From a virus: a stretch of DNA of 24,276 nucleotides. Positions 1 through 4,990 of the stretch are shown piece after piece. Position 1 is the first letter of the stretch, and each line of letters begins with the position of its first letter. The notes below the pieces were generated by a model. It did not search any database, had not been told where the DNA came from, and worked only from the letters and a program-made list of their open reading frames with translations. A program made the translations under genes and the position numbers. The DNA is taken from the IMG/VR virus record IMGVR_UViG_3300035698_011231, positions 1 to 24,276 of that record, one strand, 5' to 3'.

Positions 1-249
1 CCAATCTTCATATTTATAATAATCTCCAACACTACTTCTTGTTACAACTTTCTTTTTAGGCATCTCCCCAATCAACTCCTCTCTATCTTTAAGACGGATG
101 GTGCGGATGAATTGTTTAACAGTTTCTCTGCTTGTTGTTTGCCACATATCTCCACTAATTTTATCAACAAACTCTCCCATATCTTTAACTGAAGCATCCG
201 CTTCTTCTTTTGACATCTTTGGTATTTCATATCCACTTTCATTAAACAT
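1..249 (-). CDS. Hypothetical protein, 3' part cut by the window edge
   Basis: Reading leftward from the ATG at 249, the frame stays open for 83 codons to the window edge, so the C-terminus is missing. The product begins MFNESGYEIPKMSKEEADAS and is charged and soluble-looking, with a lysine/arginine-rich stretch near residues 65-71. I do not recognise a family. It is transcribed opposite to the virion operon and is the last visible gene of a leftward small-gene cluster, which in a phage would often be early or host-takeover functions (inference). A TATAAT lies 20 nt upstream. The opposite-strand frame over 98-307 is a shadow of this gene. Confidence 0.6.
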   Translation of the reverse strand, partial: MFNESGYEIPKMSKEEADASVKDMGEFVDKISGDMWQTTSRETVKQFIRTIRLKDREELIGEMPKKKVVTRSSVGDYYKYEDW

Positions 250-269
250 ACAATTAACTATTAAATCTA

Positions 270-275
270 ATTATA
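270..275 (-). promoter_or_regulatory. Candidate -10 box for the leftward edge gene
   Basis: A perfect TATAAT on the minus strand ends 20 nt before the ATG at 249. No good -35 hexamer is found at 16-18 nt, so the promoter is weak or needs an activator, or the match is chance in AT-rich DNA. Confidence 0.3.
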
Positions 276-330
276 GGCTAGATTGGTTTGCCTTTATATC
301 AGACTAAAGTGCTGGGTTTAATTAGTGAGA

Positions 331-360
331 GGATCACCTCCCCCCATAAAAGGGGGAGGG
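331..360. other. G/C-rich hairpin containing a perfect extended SD sequence on the minus strand
   Basis: CCTCCCCC (337-344) pairs with GGGGGAGG (352-359) around a 7-nt loop, very G/C-rich for this DNA. On the minus strand the region reads GGAGGTGATCC, the exact complement of the usual 16S rRNA 3' end (GGATCACCTCC), partly buried in the stem. No start codon with a usable frame follows at SD distance. No T-run flanks either side, so it is not an ordinary intrinsic terminator. Confidence 0.55.
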
Positions 361-371
361 TCACCCGTGGG

Positions 372-384
372 AGTGTTTAACACT
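372..384. promoter_or_regulatory. Short inverted repeat, possible operator
   Basis: AGTGTT-T-AACACT is a perfect 6-bp inverted repeat with a one-base centre that overlaps the stop of the 57-residue leftward gene. Related words occur at 113-121 (TGTTTAACA) and near 1915-1925 (GTTTAACAC). A repressor site is possible, but it could also be a small hairpin or chance. Confidence 0.3.
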
Positions 385-556
385 ATGGCCTTAACATAGC
401 ACACTCAATAAAACCTATTCCTTGCCAGTTGACTTGAGCAAGGAGATCTATCAATTGGTCGTTCCCTATTAACAAATCTCCATGTTGAAGTCGTACTTCA
501 TTAATGTTTAAAATGGCTATTTTAATTTTATCCATTAAAGTTTTTTTGGTTTTCAT
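383..556 (-). CDS. Small hypothetical protein, 57 aa
   Basis: This leftward frame starts at the ATG at 556 and ends in TAG at 383-385, with a second in-frame TAA two codons later. The start is preceded by GAGAGG at 5 nt, an acceptable SD, and the frame is closed by TGA just upstream, so this is the first possible start. The product starts MKTKKTLMDKIKIAILNINE and ends FIECAMLRP; it is mildly amphipathic with no clear membrane segment. No family is recognised. It sits in the leftward cluster, 18 nt after a tiny membrane peptide. SD use here contrasts with the SD-less rightward virion genes. Confidence 0.6.
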   Translation of the reverse strand: MKTKKTLMDKIKIAILNINEVRLQHGDLLIGNDQLIDLLAQVNWQGIGFIECAMLRP

Positions 557-574
557 AGTATCCTCTCATATTTT

Positions 575-664
575 TTAAAAATGATAAATTTTAGAATATA
601 TCACTACTAAAAAATAAATTGTTAAGACTGTTTTAATTAAAAAAGGTAATTTTTCTTTGTTCAT
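575..664 (-). CDS. Tiny single-pass membrane peptide, 29 aa
   Basis: The frame reads MNKEKLPFLIKTVLTIYFLV and ends YSKIYHF before TAA: a basic N-terminus, about 17 hydrophobic residues (8-24) and a short tail, as in small phage membrane peptides. No SD is visible. A 14-codon frame (667-711) ends 2 nt before it and could be a leader. Its position between two better-supported leftward small genes is the main support; at 29 codons it could be chance. Confidence 0.35.
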   Translation of the reverse strand: MNKEKLPFLIKTVLTIYFLVVIYSKIYHF

Positions 665-742
665 GTTCAGTTAGTAAAATTGACAATGATTTCTTTTTCT
701 TGTTTGTTCATAGGTTTTATGTGTTTAATTTTAAAGGCAATA

Positions 743-776
743 GCCAGCTTGCTCGGGTCTAGTCAAGCAAGCAGGC
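743..776. other. Strong hairpin in the leftward leader region
   Basis: GCC-A-GCTTGCT (743-753) pairs with AGCAAGC-A-GGC (766-776), ten base pairs with one A/A mismatch, around a 12-nt loop. It lies downstream of the 49-residue gene on the leftward transcript. Leftward it is followed only by a weak T-rich stretch, so it could be an inefficient terminator or attenuator, or a processing site between genes. Confidence 0.5.
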
Positions 777-847
777 CATTTTATATCTATTTTAGTTATT
801 GCTAGCGTATTAAAGATTATATCTAGCTATTAACTAATAATATTTAA

Positions 848-997
848 TTATAATGTTCCCATATCAATCGTGCCAACAACAAAGAAAACAAACAGGAGAG
901 AAAAGGCTATGAAAATAAAGACTTTTAAATCATCAATTTTGTTTTGTCTTTTTTCTAGTTTTTTTCTGATAAATTCTGTTTGATAATAGTTTCTCAT
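848..997 (-). CDS. Small membrane protein, 49 aa
   Basis: Starting at the ATG at 997, the product begins MRNYYQTEFIRKKLEKRQNK, has a lysine/arginine-rich amphipathic segment to about residue 25, then a hydrophobic helix (residues 26-43, FIFIAFSLLFVFFVV) and a short tail ending MGTL before TAA. Predicted topology is a cytoplasmic basic N-terminus with one membrane pass. There is an in-frame stop just upstream, so no longer form exists; a 26-codon frame from 1013 overlaps it. It is the first gene behind the strong leftward promoter at 1037-1064, leaving a leader of about 30 nt. No family is recognised; holin/antiholin, superinfection exclusion and membrane toxin are all open. Confidence 0.55.
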   Translation of the reverse strand: MRNYYQTEFIRKKLEKRQNKIDDLKVFIFIAFSLLFVFFVVGTIDMGTL

Positions 998-1036
998 ATG
1001 GTTTGATATTCATTAATGTTATTTATTTATACTCTA

Positions 1037-1064
1037 ATTATAGCATACTGGCAGAGATTGTCAA
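1037..1064 (-). promoter_or_regulatory. Strong leftward sigma70-type promoter
   Basis: On the minus strand TTGACA (1064-1059) and TATAAT (1042-1037) are both perfect, with a 16-nt spacer; transcription would start near 1030. Upstream and overlapping the -35 box are three similar words on the plus strand (TTGTCAAG, ATTCAAG, TTATCAAG between 1058 and 1084), which could be operator half-sites. It would drive the leftward small genes. Confidence 0.75.
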
Positions 1065-1369
1065 GCATTCAAGAAGATTATCAAGTCATATTATTGGCTA
1101 ACTACAGCCAAAAAAAATAGCCCAAAAAGCTATAAAATAATGGTAGCAAAAATTAGTGAGTTATCCACAATTAAGAGATAAAGATATTTAAAGGTATAGG
1201 AAATTTTAGCCAAACAATTAAAGAGATATATCGCCGGTCAATAACAGTTTAGACAGTTAAAAAGATAGCTATCCAGTGTTATAGGGATAAGGAATATAAG
1301 TGGGAAAAGAGGGAATACTAGCTAGATAGATAAAAGATTAAAATTGATGTTTAAAAGCGATTTATTACG
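1065..1369. other. Gene-free AT-rich stretch
   Basis: No frame on either strand exceeds about 15 codons from an ATG here. It holds a TTATCCACA word at 1161-1169 (a DnaA-box match, but single), a short TGGCT/AGCCA hairpin near 1096-1112, and the first copy of a repeated TAAAAGCGAT word. I see no promoter that I would defend. Confidence 0.6.
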
Positions 1370-1464
1370 CTAGTGTTCTTTAGTTGTATAAAAGCGATAA
1401 ATGGTAGTTATTACATAATAAAATAACAACACCACCGCAACCGCCAGCCCCGCCAGTGTTTCAT
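1370..1464 (-). pseudogene. Tiny membrane protein gene broken by one missing base
   Basis: An excellent SD (AAGGAG, 1477-1472) lies 7 nt before the ATG at 1464, but that frame stops after 17 codons. The -1 frame, entered just after ATG AAA, encodes TLAGLAVAVVLLFYYVITTI and ends YTTKEH before TAG at 1370. One extra A in the AAA run at about 1459-1461 would give an intact 31-residue single-pass membrane protein starting MKTLAGLAVAV. The SD, start and membrane frame fit together too well to ignore, but the product is very short. A real deletion or a consensus error would look the same. Confidence 0.4.
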
Positions 1465-1478
1465 AGTGTCGCTCCTTT

Positions 1479-1551
1479 GTTAGCACGCAGTGCTAACATA
1501 TTGTGTCCACGAAGTGGACTACATTGTAGGCATATTGTCCACGGAGTGGAC
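1479..1551. repeat. Cluster of tandem short hairpins
   Basis: Three perfect hairpins sit in a row: GTTAGCA-CGCAG-TGCTAAC (1479-1497), GTCCAC-GAA-GTGGAC (1505-1519) and GTCCAC-GGA-GTGGAC (1537-1551), with a smaller CTACA-T-TGTAG between the last two. The second and third are each preceded by CATATTGT. The core CAC-CGNAG-TG pattern is shared while flanking stem bases vary with pairing kept. A T-run (1559-1564) follows, so the last could act as a weak rightward terminator. A 60-codon leftward frame over this area (1461-1643) is probably not a gene. Confidence 0.65.
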
Positions 1552-1581
1552 CACCTTGTTTTTTGCTTGGTGTTTTTCATT

Positions 1582-1622
1582 GTGTTTACAGTGGTTAGAT
1601 AGTGGTGCGGGGTGTTTACAGT
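1582..1622 (+). repeat. 11-bp direct repeat with 30-bp period
   Basis: GTGTTTACAGT occurs at 1582-1592 and again at 1612-1622, exactly 30 bp apart, and a partial GTGTTTTTCA lies near 1570. Such spacing (about three helical turns) is what iterons or tandem operators show. The second copy overlaps a long imperfect hairpin. Confidence 0.45.
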
Positions 1623-1655
1623 TCTGTTATACACCCCTAACACTACGCTTAACCA
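1592..1655. other. Long imperfect hairpin
   Basis: TGGTTA (1592-1597), TAGTG (1600-1604) and GGGGTGT (1609-1615) pair in order with ACACCCC (1631-1637), CACTA (1641-1645) and TAACCA (1650-1655), 18 base pairs in three helices with small internal loops and a 15-nt apical loop. It could be a structured RNA or a DNA cruciform at an origin or packaging site. Just downstream, GAACTT-T-AAGTTC (about 1690-1702) is another inverted repeat. Confidence 0.5.
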
Positions 1656-2085
1656 TTGTGTGAAAACAGGTAGAGGGGGTATAGAATCTTTGAACTTTAA
1701 GTTCTACGACTTCTCCCTCCCAAACAACAGTCATTTCAAACACTTTGTTTTACCCTGTGTTAAAACAACTCTAGTAACACTTCTAGTAGCCACTGTTTAT
1801 CCCGGTAAGACACAAAAAAACACTATAGGAAGCAATAGAGCAACACATAGTAGAGAACACATGATGAGGTGGCAAATGGGTTTTACACCATTTACAGAGT
1901 TTTCATGGTTATTGGGTTTAACACATTTATTAAAAGTTATTTTTGGCAAAAACAGATTAATGTCATTTACCCCCCCTCTAGTAGGGGTAGAGAGGTTGTA
2001 TATATAGAAAAAACATATGGCGATTTACATTTTTCCCTGGAAAGAACAATCTGCTAGAGGACAGGTAGAGGACACTAATCGAAAT
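1656..2085. other. Repeat-rich stretch with no convincing gene
   Basis: A 131-codon rightward frame (1612-2007) is open but has codon choice unlike the phage genes and covers repeats. Words such as CTAGTA, TTTACA and GTTTAACAC recur, and two similar blocks near 1878-1890 and 1914-1925 are about 36 bp apart. On the minus strand a 21-codon hydrophobic frame (1797-1862, starting MCSLLCVALLLPIV) exists but is too short to defend. A TACCCC/GGGGTA hairpin lies at about 1968-1990. Origin, packaging site or structured RNA are all possible. Confidence 0.4.
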
Positions 2086-2088
2086 TAC

Positions 2089-2117
2089 TTGACACTTCCA
2101 ATAATCTATGCTAATAT
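2089..2117 (+). promoter_or_regulatory. Rightward sigma70-type promoter of a candidate small RNA
   Basis: TTGACA (2089-2094), a 17-nt spacer, and TAATAT (2112-2117) make a strong promoter, with a start near 2123-2125. No protein frame follows within the next 140 nt before the terminator at 2233-2263, so the likely product is a short RNA or an attenuated leader. Confidence 0.65.
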
Positions 2118-2123
2118 TATTTA

Positions 2124-2262
2124 TAAGCAGTTTAGCTAGGTCTAGAGCTATAGTAAATAGCTACGAGCTTAATTGTCAATGTTCATACGGATCCACCTTT
2201 CAAAAACAGAGCCTCATAAAAAAAAATCTCATAAAAGTCCAATATCACATTGGGCTTTTATA
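2124..2262 (+). ncRNA. Candidate small noncoding RNA, about 140 nt
   Basis: It is bounded by a good promoter (2089-2117) and a stem-loop terminator (2233-2259). Inside, AGCTAT-AGTAA-ATAGCT (2146-2162) forms a hairpin, followed by a mostly unpaired A-rich middle. No convincing reading frame is present. I cannot assign an RNA family. It could be a regulatory RNA, or the leader of the terminase operon ended by an attenuator, since the first rightward gene starts about 475 nt downstream. It is not a recognisable tRNA, tmRNA or RNase P RNA. Confidence 0.45.
2150..2179 (-). promoter_or_regulatory. Weaker leftward promoter facing the small-RNA promoter
   Basis: Minus-strand TTGACA (2179-2174), an 18-nt spacer and TACTAT (2155-2150), matching four of six -10 positions. 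Its transcript would start near 2143 and run back over the rightward promoter at 2089-2117, giving overlapping convergent transcripts. It could serve the broken small gene at 1370-1464. Confidence 0.35.
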
Positions 2263-2263
2263 T
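2233..2263 (+). terminator. Intrinsic terminator or attenuator
   Basis: AAAAGTCCAAT (2233-2243) pairs with ATTGGGCTTTT (2249-2259) with one G/U pair, an 11-bp stem with a 5-nt loop; the T-run is part of the 3' arm and continues TATATTT. The stem can act in both directions because A and T runs flank it. Rightward it would end the transcript from 2089-2117. Confidence 0.6.
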
Positions 2264-2533
2264 TTGGGCTAAATTAGAAAATTATTTTTCCATCTCCTTG
2301 TCACAATCTAATAATCCGATATAGCCCTTTTTTCCCGTATAAGTTGAGGTTGTAAAAAACATTGCGTGAATCTATTCGCCCATTCTTGTGCCCGAGTAAA
2401 TATTTCAATTCACTAGGCCCCGAAAACTTAACTCTTGATCATATTTCCCCTTTTCGGTCGTTATTACTTCCAGGGATTCTGAGAGCACCGCTTATTAATG
2501 AGGCTGATTTATTTCCCACTCGCGATGATTAAC
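2264..2533. other. Gene-free stretch with unusual, higher-GC coding-like patch
   Basis: No intact gene is seen. On the minus strand one frame, from about 2520 down to about 2300, reads like protein on both sides of a single TGA; it contains SGPSELKYLLGHKNGRIDSR and NVFYNLNLYGKKG and stops at TGA. Codons such as TCG, GGG and CGC are rare in the phage genes. This may be a decayed fragment of transferred DNA. I recognise no family, and chance is possible. Confidence 0.3.
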
Positions 2534-2558
2534 AAAAAAAAGCAGGGTGTTACCCTAC
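2534..2558 (-). terminator. Leftward intrinsic terminator
   Basis: On the minus strand GTAGGGT-AAC-ACCCTGC forms a 7-bp stem (one G/U pair) with a 3-nt loop, followed directly by eight T residues. The TAG stop codon of the 35-residue leftward gene lies inside the stem, so gene and terminator are fused into a minimal unit. Confidence 0.75.
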
Positions 2559-2662
2559 ATATTCATTTTGAATACTTGATAAAAAATAGAAAAAAATATA
2601 AATCCAAGCCAAAAAATCTCGTTGGCTATCTCTATATATTTCCCACCTTTATCGTAGTTCAT
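2555..2662 (-). CDS. Tiny membrane protein, 35 aa, complete monocistronic unit
   Basis: From the ATG at 2662 the product reads MNYDKGGKYIEIANEIFWLG, continues with a hydrophobic helix (residues 16-31, rich in Phe and Ile) and ends VFKMNM before TAG at 2555. An upstream in-frame ATG at 2692 would add ten residues but lies before the predicted transcription start of the promoter at 2681-2710, so 2662 is preferred. The promoter sits directly upstream and the terminator overlaps the stop. No SD is visible. Function is unknown; a small phage membrane effector or lysis regulator is possible. The opposite-strand frame 2498-2680 is its shadow. Confidence 0.55.
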   Translation of the reverse strand: MNYDKGGKYIEIANEIFWLGFIFFSIFYQVFKMNM

Positions 2663-2680
2663 AAAAAAAATTATATTTAA

Positions 2681-2710
2681 ACTATACCACATAGCAATAA
2701 TAATTGTCAA
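2681..2710 (-). promoter_or_regulatory. Leftward promoter sharing its -35 box with the terminase promoter
   Basis: Minus-strand TTGACA (2710-2705), an 18-nt spacer and TATAGT (2686-2681), start near 2674. The -35 hexamer overlaps the plus-strand TTGTCA at 2704-2709, so two polymerases could not bind at once; the two units should compete. Confidence 0.6.
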
Positions 2711-2732
2711 AACTATCATTTAGTTATATAAT
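2704..2732 (+). promoter_or_regulatory. Terminase-operon promoter giving a leaderless mRNA
   Basis: TTGTCA (2704-2709, one mismatch to consensus), a 17-nt spacer and a perfect TATAAT (2727-2732). The ATG of the first gene begins 7 nt after the -10 box, exactly where transcription would start, so the mRNA would have no 5' leader. Confidence 0.7.
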
Positions 2733-2738
2733 ACCAAT

Positions 2739-3302
2739 ATGAATATAAACTCATCCATTACAAAATCTAAACATTTTGCTGTAATAATGGAAAAATACGA
2801 TAAATTCGGAAAATCATTACCTCTAAGAACATTTTGGAGAGAGTATGTTAATGACATCGATGAAACAATTAGTTACAAAGTTTGGTATAAATTCATGAAG
2901 AAATTTAATGGAGTAGTTATAGAAAAAACAAATTCGATTGTGGATAAGTATGCTGATAAACAAGTCAATGAAAATACCCTAGAAAAAAACTCATTAAAAA
3001 ATATATTAAAAATTGCCGACTTCACCATAGAGGAATTAACAGAAAATCCAGATTTATTAAAAAAAATACCACCAGAAGAAAGAATGAAGTGGCTTTTCCA
3101 ATCAATGAAAGCCAGAGATAGCAGAATGATAACCGTGGCCAAAGTTAAAGCCGAAGAAAGAAAGACATCTCTTTACGAAGATATGCTCCAAGGGGCTCAA
3201 TATGGAGAAATAGTTGAAATAGAAGAAGAAGAAGAAGAAATAGAAGCAACCCCCAAAAAATTAGAAGAAAAAGTAGTAGTTTTTAACCCTAATAACCTAT
3301 AA
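2739..3302 (+). CDS. Putative terminase small subunit
   Basis: This 187-residue protein is called by position, directly before the large terminase with a 1-nt gap, and by shape: an N-terminal helical segment (about residues 22-55, around LPLRTFWREYVNDIDE) resembling a helix-turn-helix DNA-binding domain, a helical middle, and an acidic run of glutamates near residues 160-170 before a lysine-containing tail. Small terminases bind the packaging site and feed DNA to the large subunit. Sequence families are very diverse, so no symbol is given. The ATG is set by the leaderless promoter at 2704-2732. A transcriptional regulator is the alternative. Confidence 0.55.
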   Translation: MNINSSITKSKHFAVIMEKYDKFGKSLPLRTFWREYVNDIDETISYKVWYKFMKKFNGVVIEKTNSIVDKYADKQVNENTLEKNSLKNILKIADFTIEELTENPDLLKKIPPEERMKWLFQSMKARDSRMITVAKVKAEERKTSLYEDMLQGAQYGEIVEIEEEEEEIEATPKKLEEKVVVFNPNNL

Positions 3303-3303
3303 A

Positions 3304-4986
3304 ATGTCAGAAAATGAAAAAAAAGCAACAGATTTAATAGAAAAAATAAAAATTGGTCGGAAAGATCCAGTCTTTTTCGGAGAAGAGTTTTTGGGTTTGC
3401 ATTTTCATGATAAACAAAAGATATGGCTTTGGATCACCACCAAAACCCAAATAAAAAAAGCTCACGATTTAGCCAAAGAGATACAATTAGAATTACCATC
3501 CATAGAAAAAATGCAAGAACACCCATTTTTAAAGAACATTTTAGCCCCAGGTAACCGATTTGGCAAGACATTTGTCACTTCGGTTAAGCATATTTGGTAT
3601 AATTTTTATAAAATTGGTTGTTATGGCCCCCCAAAATATATTCATGACATCAGATATGCCACTTTGAACATATCGCCACACTCAATGCAAGTTGATGCTG
3701 CCTATAGATACATTGTAGATATTTTTAATGACAAATTAATCTATGAATGGGGAGGAAAAAAGGTTAGGAATGAATGTAAAATAAAAAGTTTTTTGATTGA
3801 TCATAAGCAAATTAAAAGAGAAGTAGTGTTTTCGAACAACTCAATGATAAAAGGTGTCCCTACTGGAGAAGATCAGGCATCATCTCTAGCTGGAACTCAG
3901 TTTTATTATATTTCATATGATGAGGCCCCACAATCTCTTCATCTGAGAGAAGAACTGCCAGCCAAAATACAATCAAGATTGCTCGACACAGGTGGTCCAA
4001 TGGATATTATAGGCACCCCAGAGGTAGATAAACCATCTCATGTCTATTACCAAAGAATCGTAAAGTATGGAATGAAATTGAAAGACGGGTTTTTTACCAT
4101 TATCGGTGGAATCAGCAACAATATTTTTATTGGTGAAAAAGAAAAAAACAGTATTTTAGAATCAATCAAACAGACAGATAAAGAAAAGTATAGGCAAGTT
4201 GCTTTTGGAGATTTTATTTCATCTGGGGCAAAACTATTTCCAACAGTAGCTGTTGATAGGCTTTGGGAGGCATACCAACCGATAACAGTAGGCAAAGAAA
4301 ACAGAAAATATATGATAGGCGTAGATTGGGGCTTTTCTGACACCGGGGATCCTAGTGTTTTCTTTGTAGTTGATATAACAGAGCTATTAAATTATGCAAA
4401 CAAAAAGCCACCAGTGGATGGAGTTCATTATAGAATAGCTTATCGGGAATCTATTAAAGGAGCTTCTCCATATTCTGCTTTGGCTAAATTAAAAATATTA
4501 CAAAATGATTTTAATAATGCTGAAATTATTCATGATTCTTCATCAATGGGAGGAGTAATGATTTCAAAAATGTTAAGAGAAATGAAAGTTAGAAATCTTC
4601 ATGATTTTTCAGTGTCAAAAAGTCCAAAAGATGAAATGTTATTTTTATTTTCTCTAGTTTTAACAGACAGAAGAAAGATAACCACTGATGAAGACGGAAA
4701 GATAACAGAATTAAATCCTAATTTTGGTAAACTTAGATCGTTTCTAATTCCAGAGTTAGAAGAGCAATTAGGAAATTACAAAATGCAAGATAATAAGCTA
4801 GAACAAGACGAAGTTATGGCATTAGGAATGATTTTGTGGTATTGTGAAAGAAAGATAGCTAAAAACAGAACTAAAGTTTTTGATTTAAACATATTAGCAG
4901 ATAAACCATCAGACATTTTAAAAGCTAGAAATCAAAATAAAGAAATAATAACCAAAGAAATTATTATAAAAGAAAAAATATTTTAA
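3304..4986 (+). CDS. terL: Terminase large subunit (packaging ATPase and nuclease)
   Basis: The 560-residue length fits the family. Motifs appear in the expected order: Walker A APGNRFGKT (81-89), Walker B YYISYDEAP with Asp206/Glu207 (201-209), then an RNase H-like nuclease with acidic residues in MIGVDWGFSDTGDPS (Asp341), IIHDSSSMGG (Asp411) and LEQDEVMALG (Asp502/Glu503). The protein docks on the portal, pumps DNA into the prohead by ATP hydrolysis and cuts the concatemer. It follows the small subunit with a 1-nt gap and precedes the portal with a 4-nt gap, with no SD at either start. All catalytic motifs look intact. Confidence 0.93.
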   Translation: MSENEKKATDLIEKIKIGRKDPVFFGEEFLGLHFHDKQKIWLWITTKTQIKKAHDLAKEIQLELPSIEKMQEHPFLKNILAPGNRFGKTFVTSVKHIWYNFYKIGCYGPPKYIHDIRYATLNISPHSMQVDAAYRYIVDIFNDKLIYEWGGKKVRNECKIKSFLIDHKQIKREVVFSNNSMIKGVPTGEDQASSLAGTQFYYISYDEAPQSLHLREELPAKIQSRLLDTGGPMDIIGTPEVDKPSHVYYQRIVKYGMKLKDGFFTIIGGISNNIFIGEKEKNSILESIKQTDKEKYRQVAFGDFISSGAKLFPTVAVDRLWEAYQPITVGKENRKYMIGVDWGFSDTGDPSVFFVVDITELLNYANKKPPVDGVHYRIAYRESIKGASPYSALAKLKILQNDFNNAEIIHDSSSMGGVMISKMLREMKVRNLHDFSVSKSPKDEMLFLFSLVLTDRRKITTDEDGKITELNPNFGKLRSFLIPELEEQLGNYKMQDNKLEQDEVMALGMILWYCERKIAKNRTKVFDLNILADKPSDILKARNQNKEIITKEIIIKEKIF

Positions 4987-4990
4987 AAAT

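Noticed and set aside
335-366. G/C-rich hairpin as an intrinsic terminator
   Set aside because: No T-run follows on either strand.
1161-1169. TTATCCACA, a perfect DnaA-box match
   Set aside because: A single box is expected about once in a window of this size by chance; no cluster of boxes surrounds it.
1461-1643. 60-codon leftward open frame ending at the ATG of the broken small gene
   Set aside because: It runs through the hairpin array, so its residues reflect the palindromes; no start signal.
1612-2007. 131-codon rightward open frame
   Set aside because: Codon choice differs from phage genes, it overlaps hairpins and direct repeats, and the product looks like no protein.
2124-2262. Resemblance of the small RNA to a CRISPR tracrRNA (TAGAGCTAT stem)
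   Set aside because: No repeat-spacer array or Cas-like gene is visible, and the match is limited to one short hairpin.
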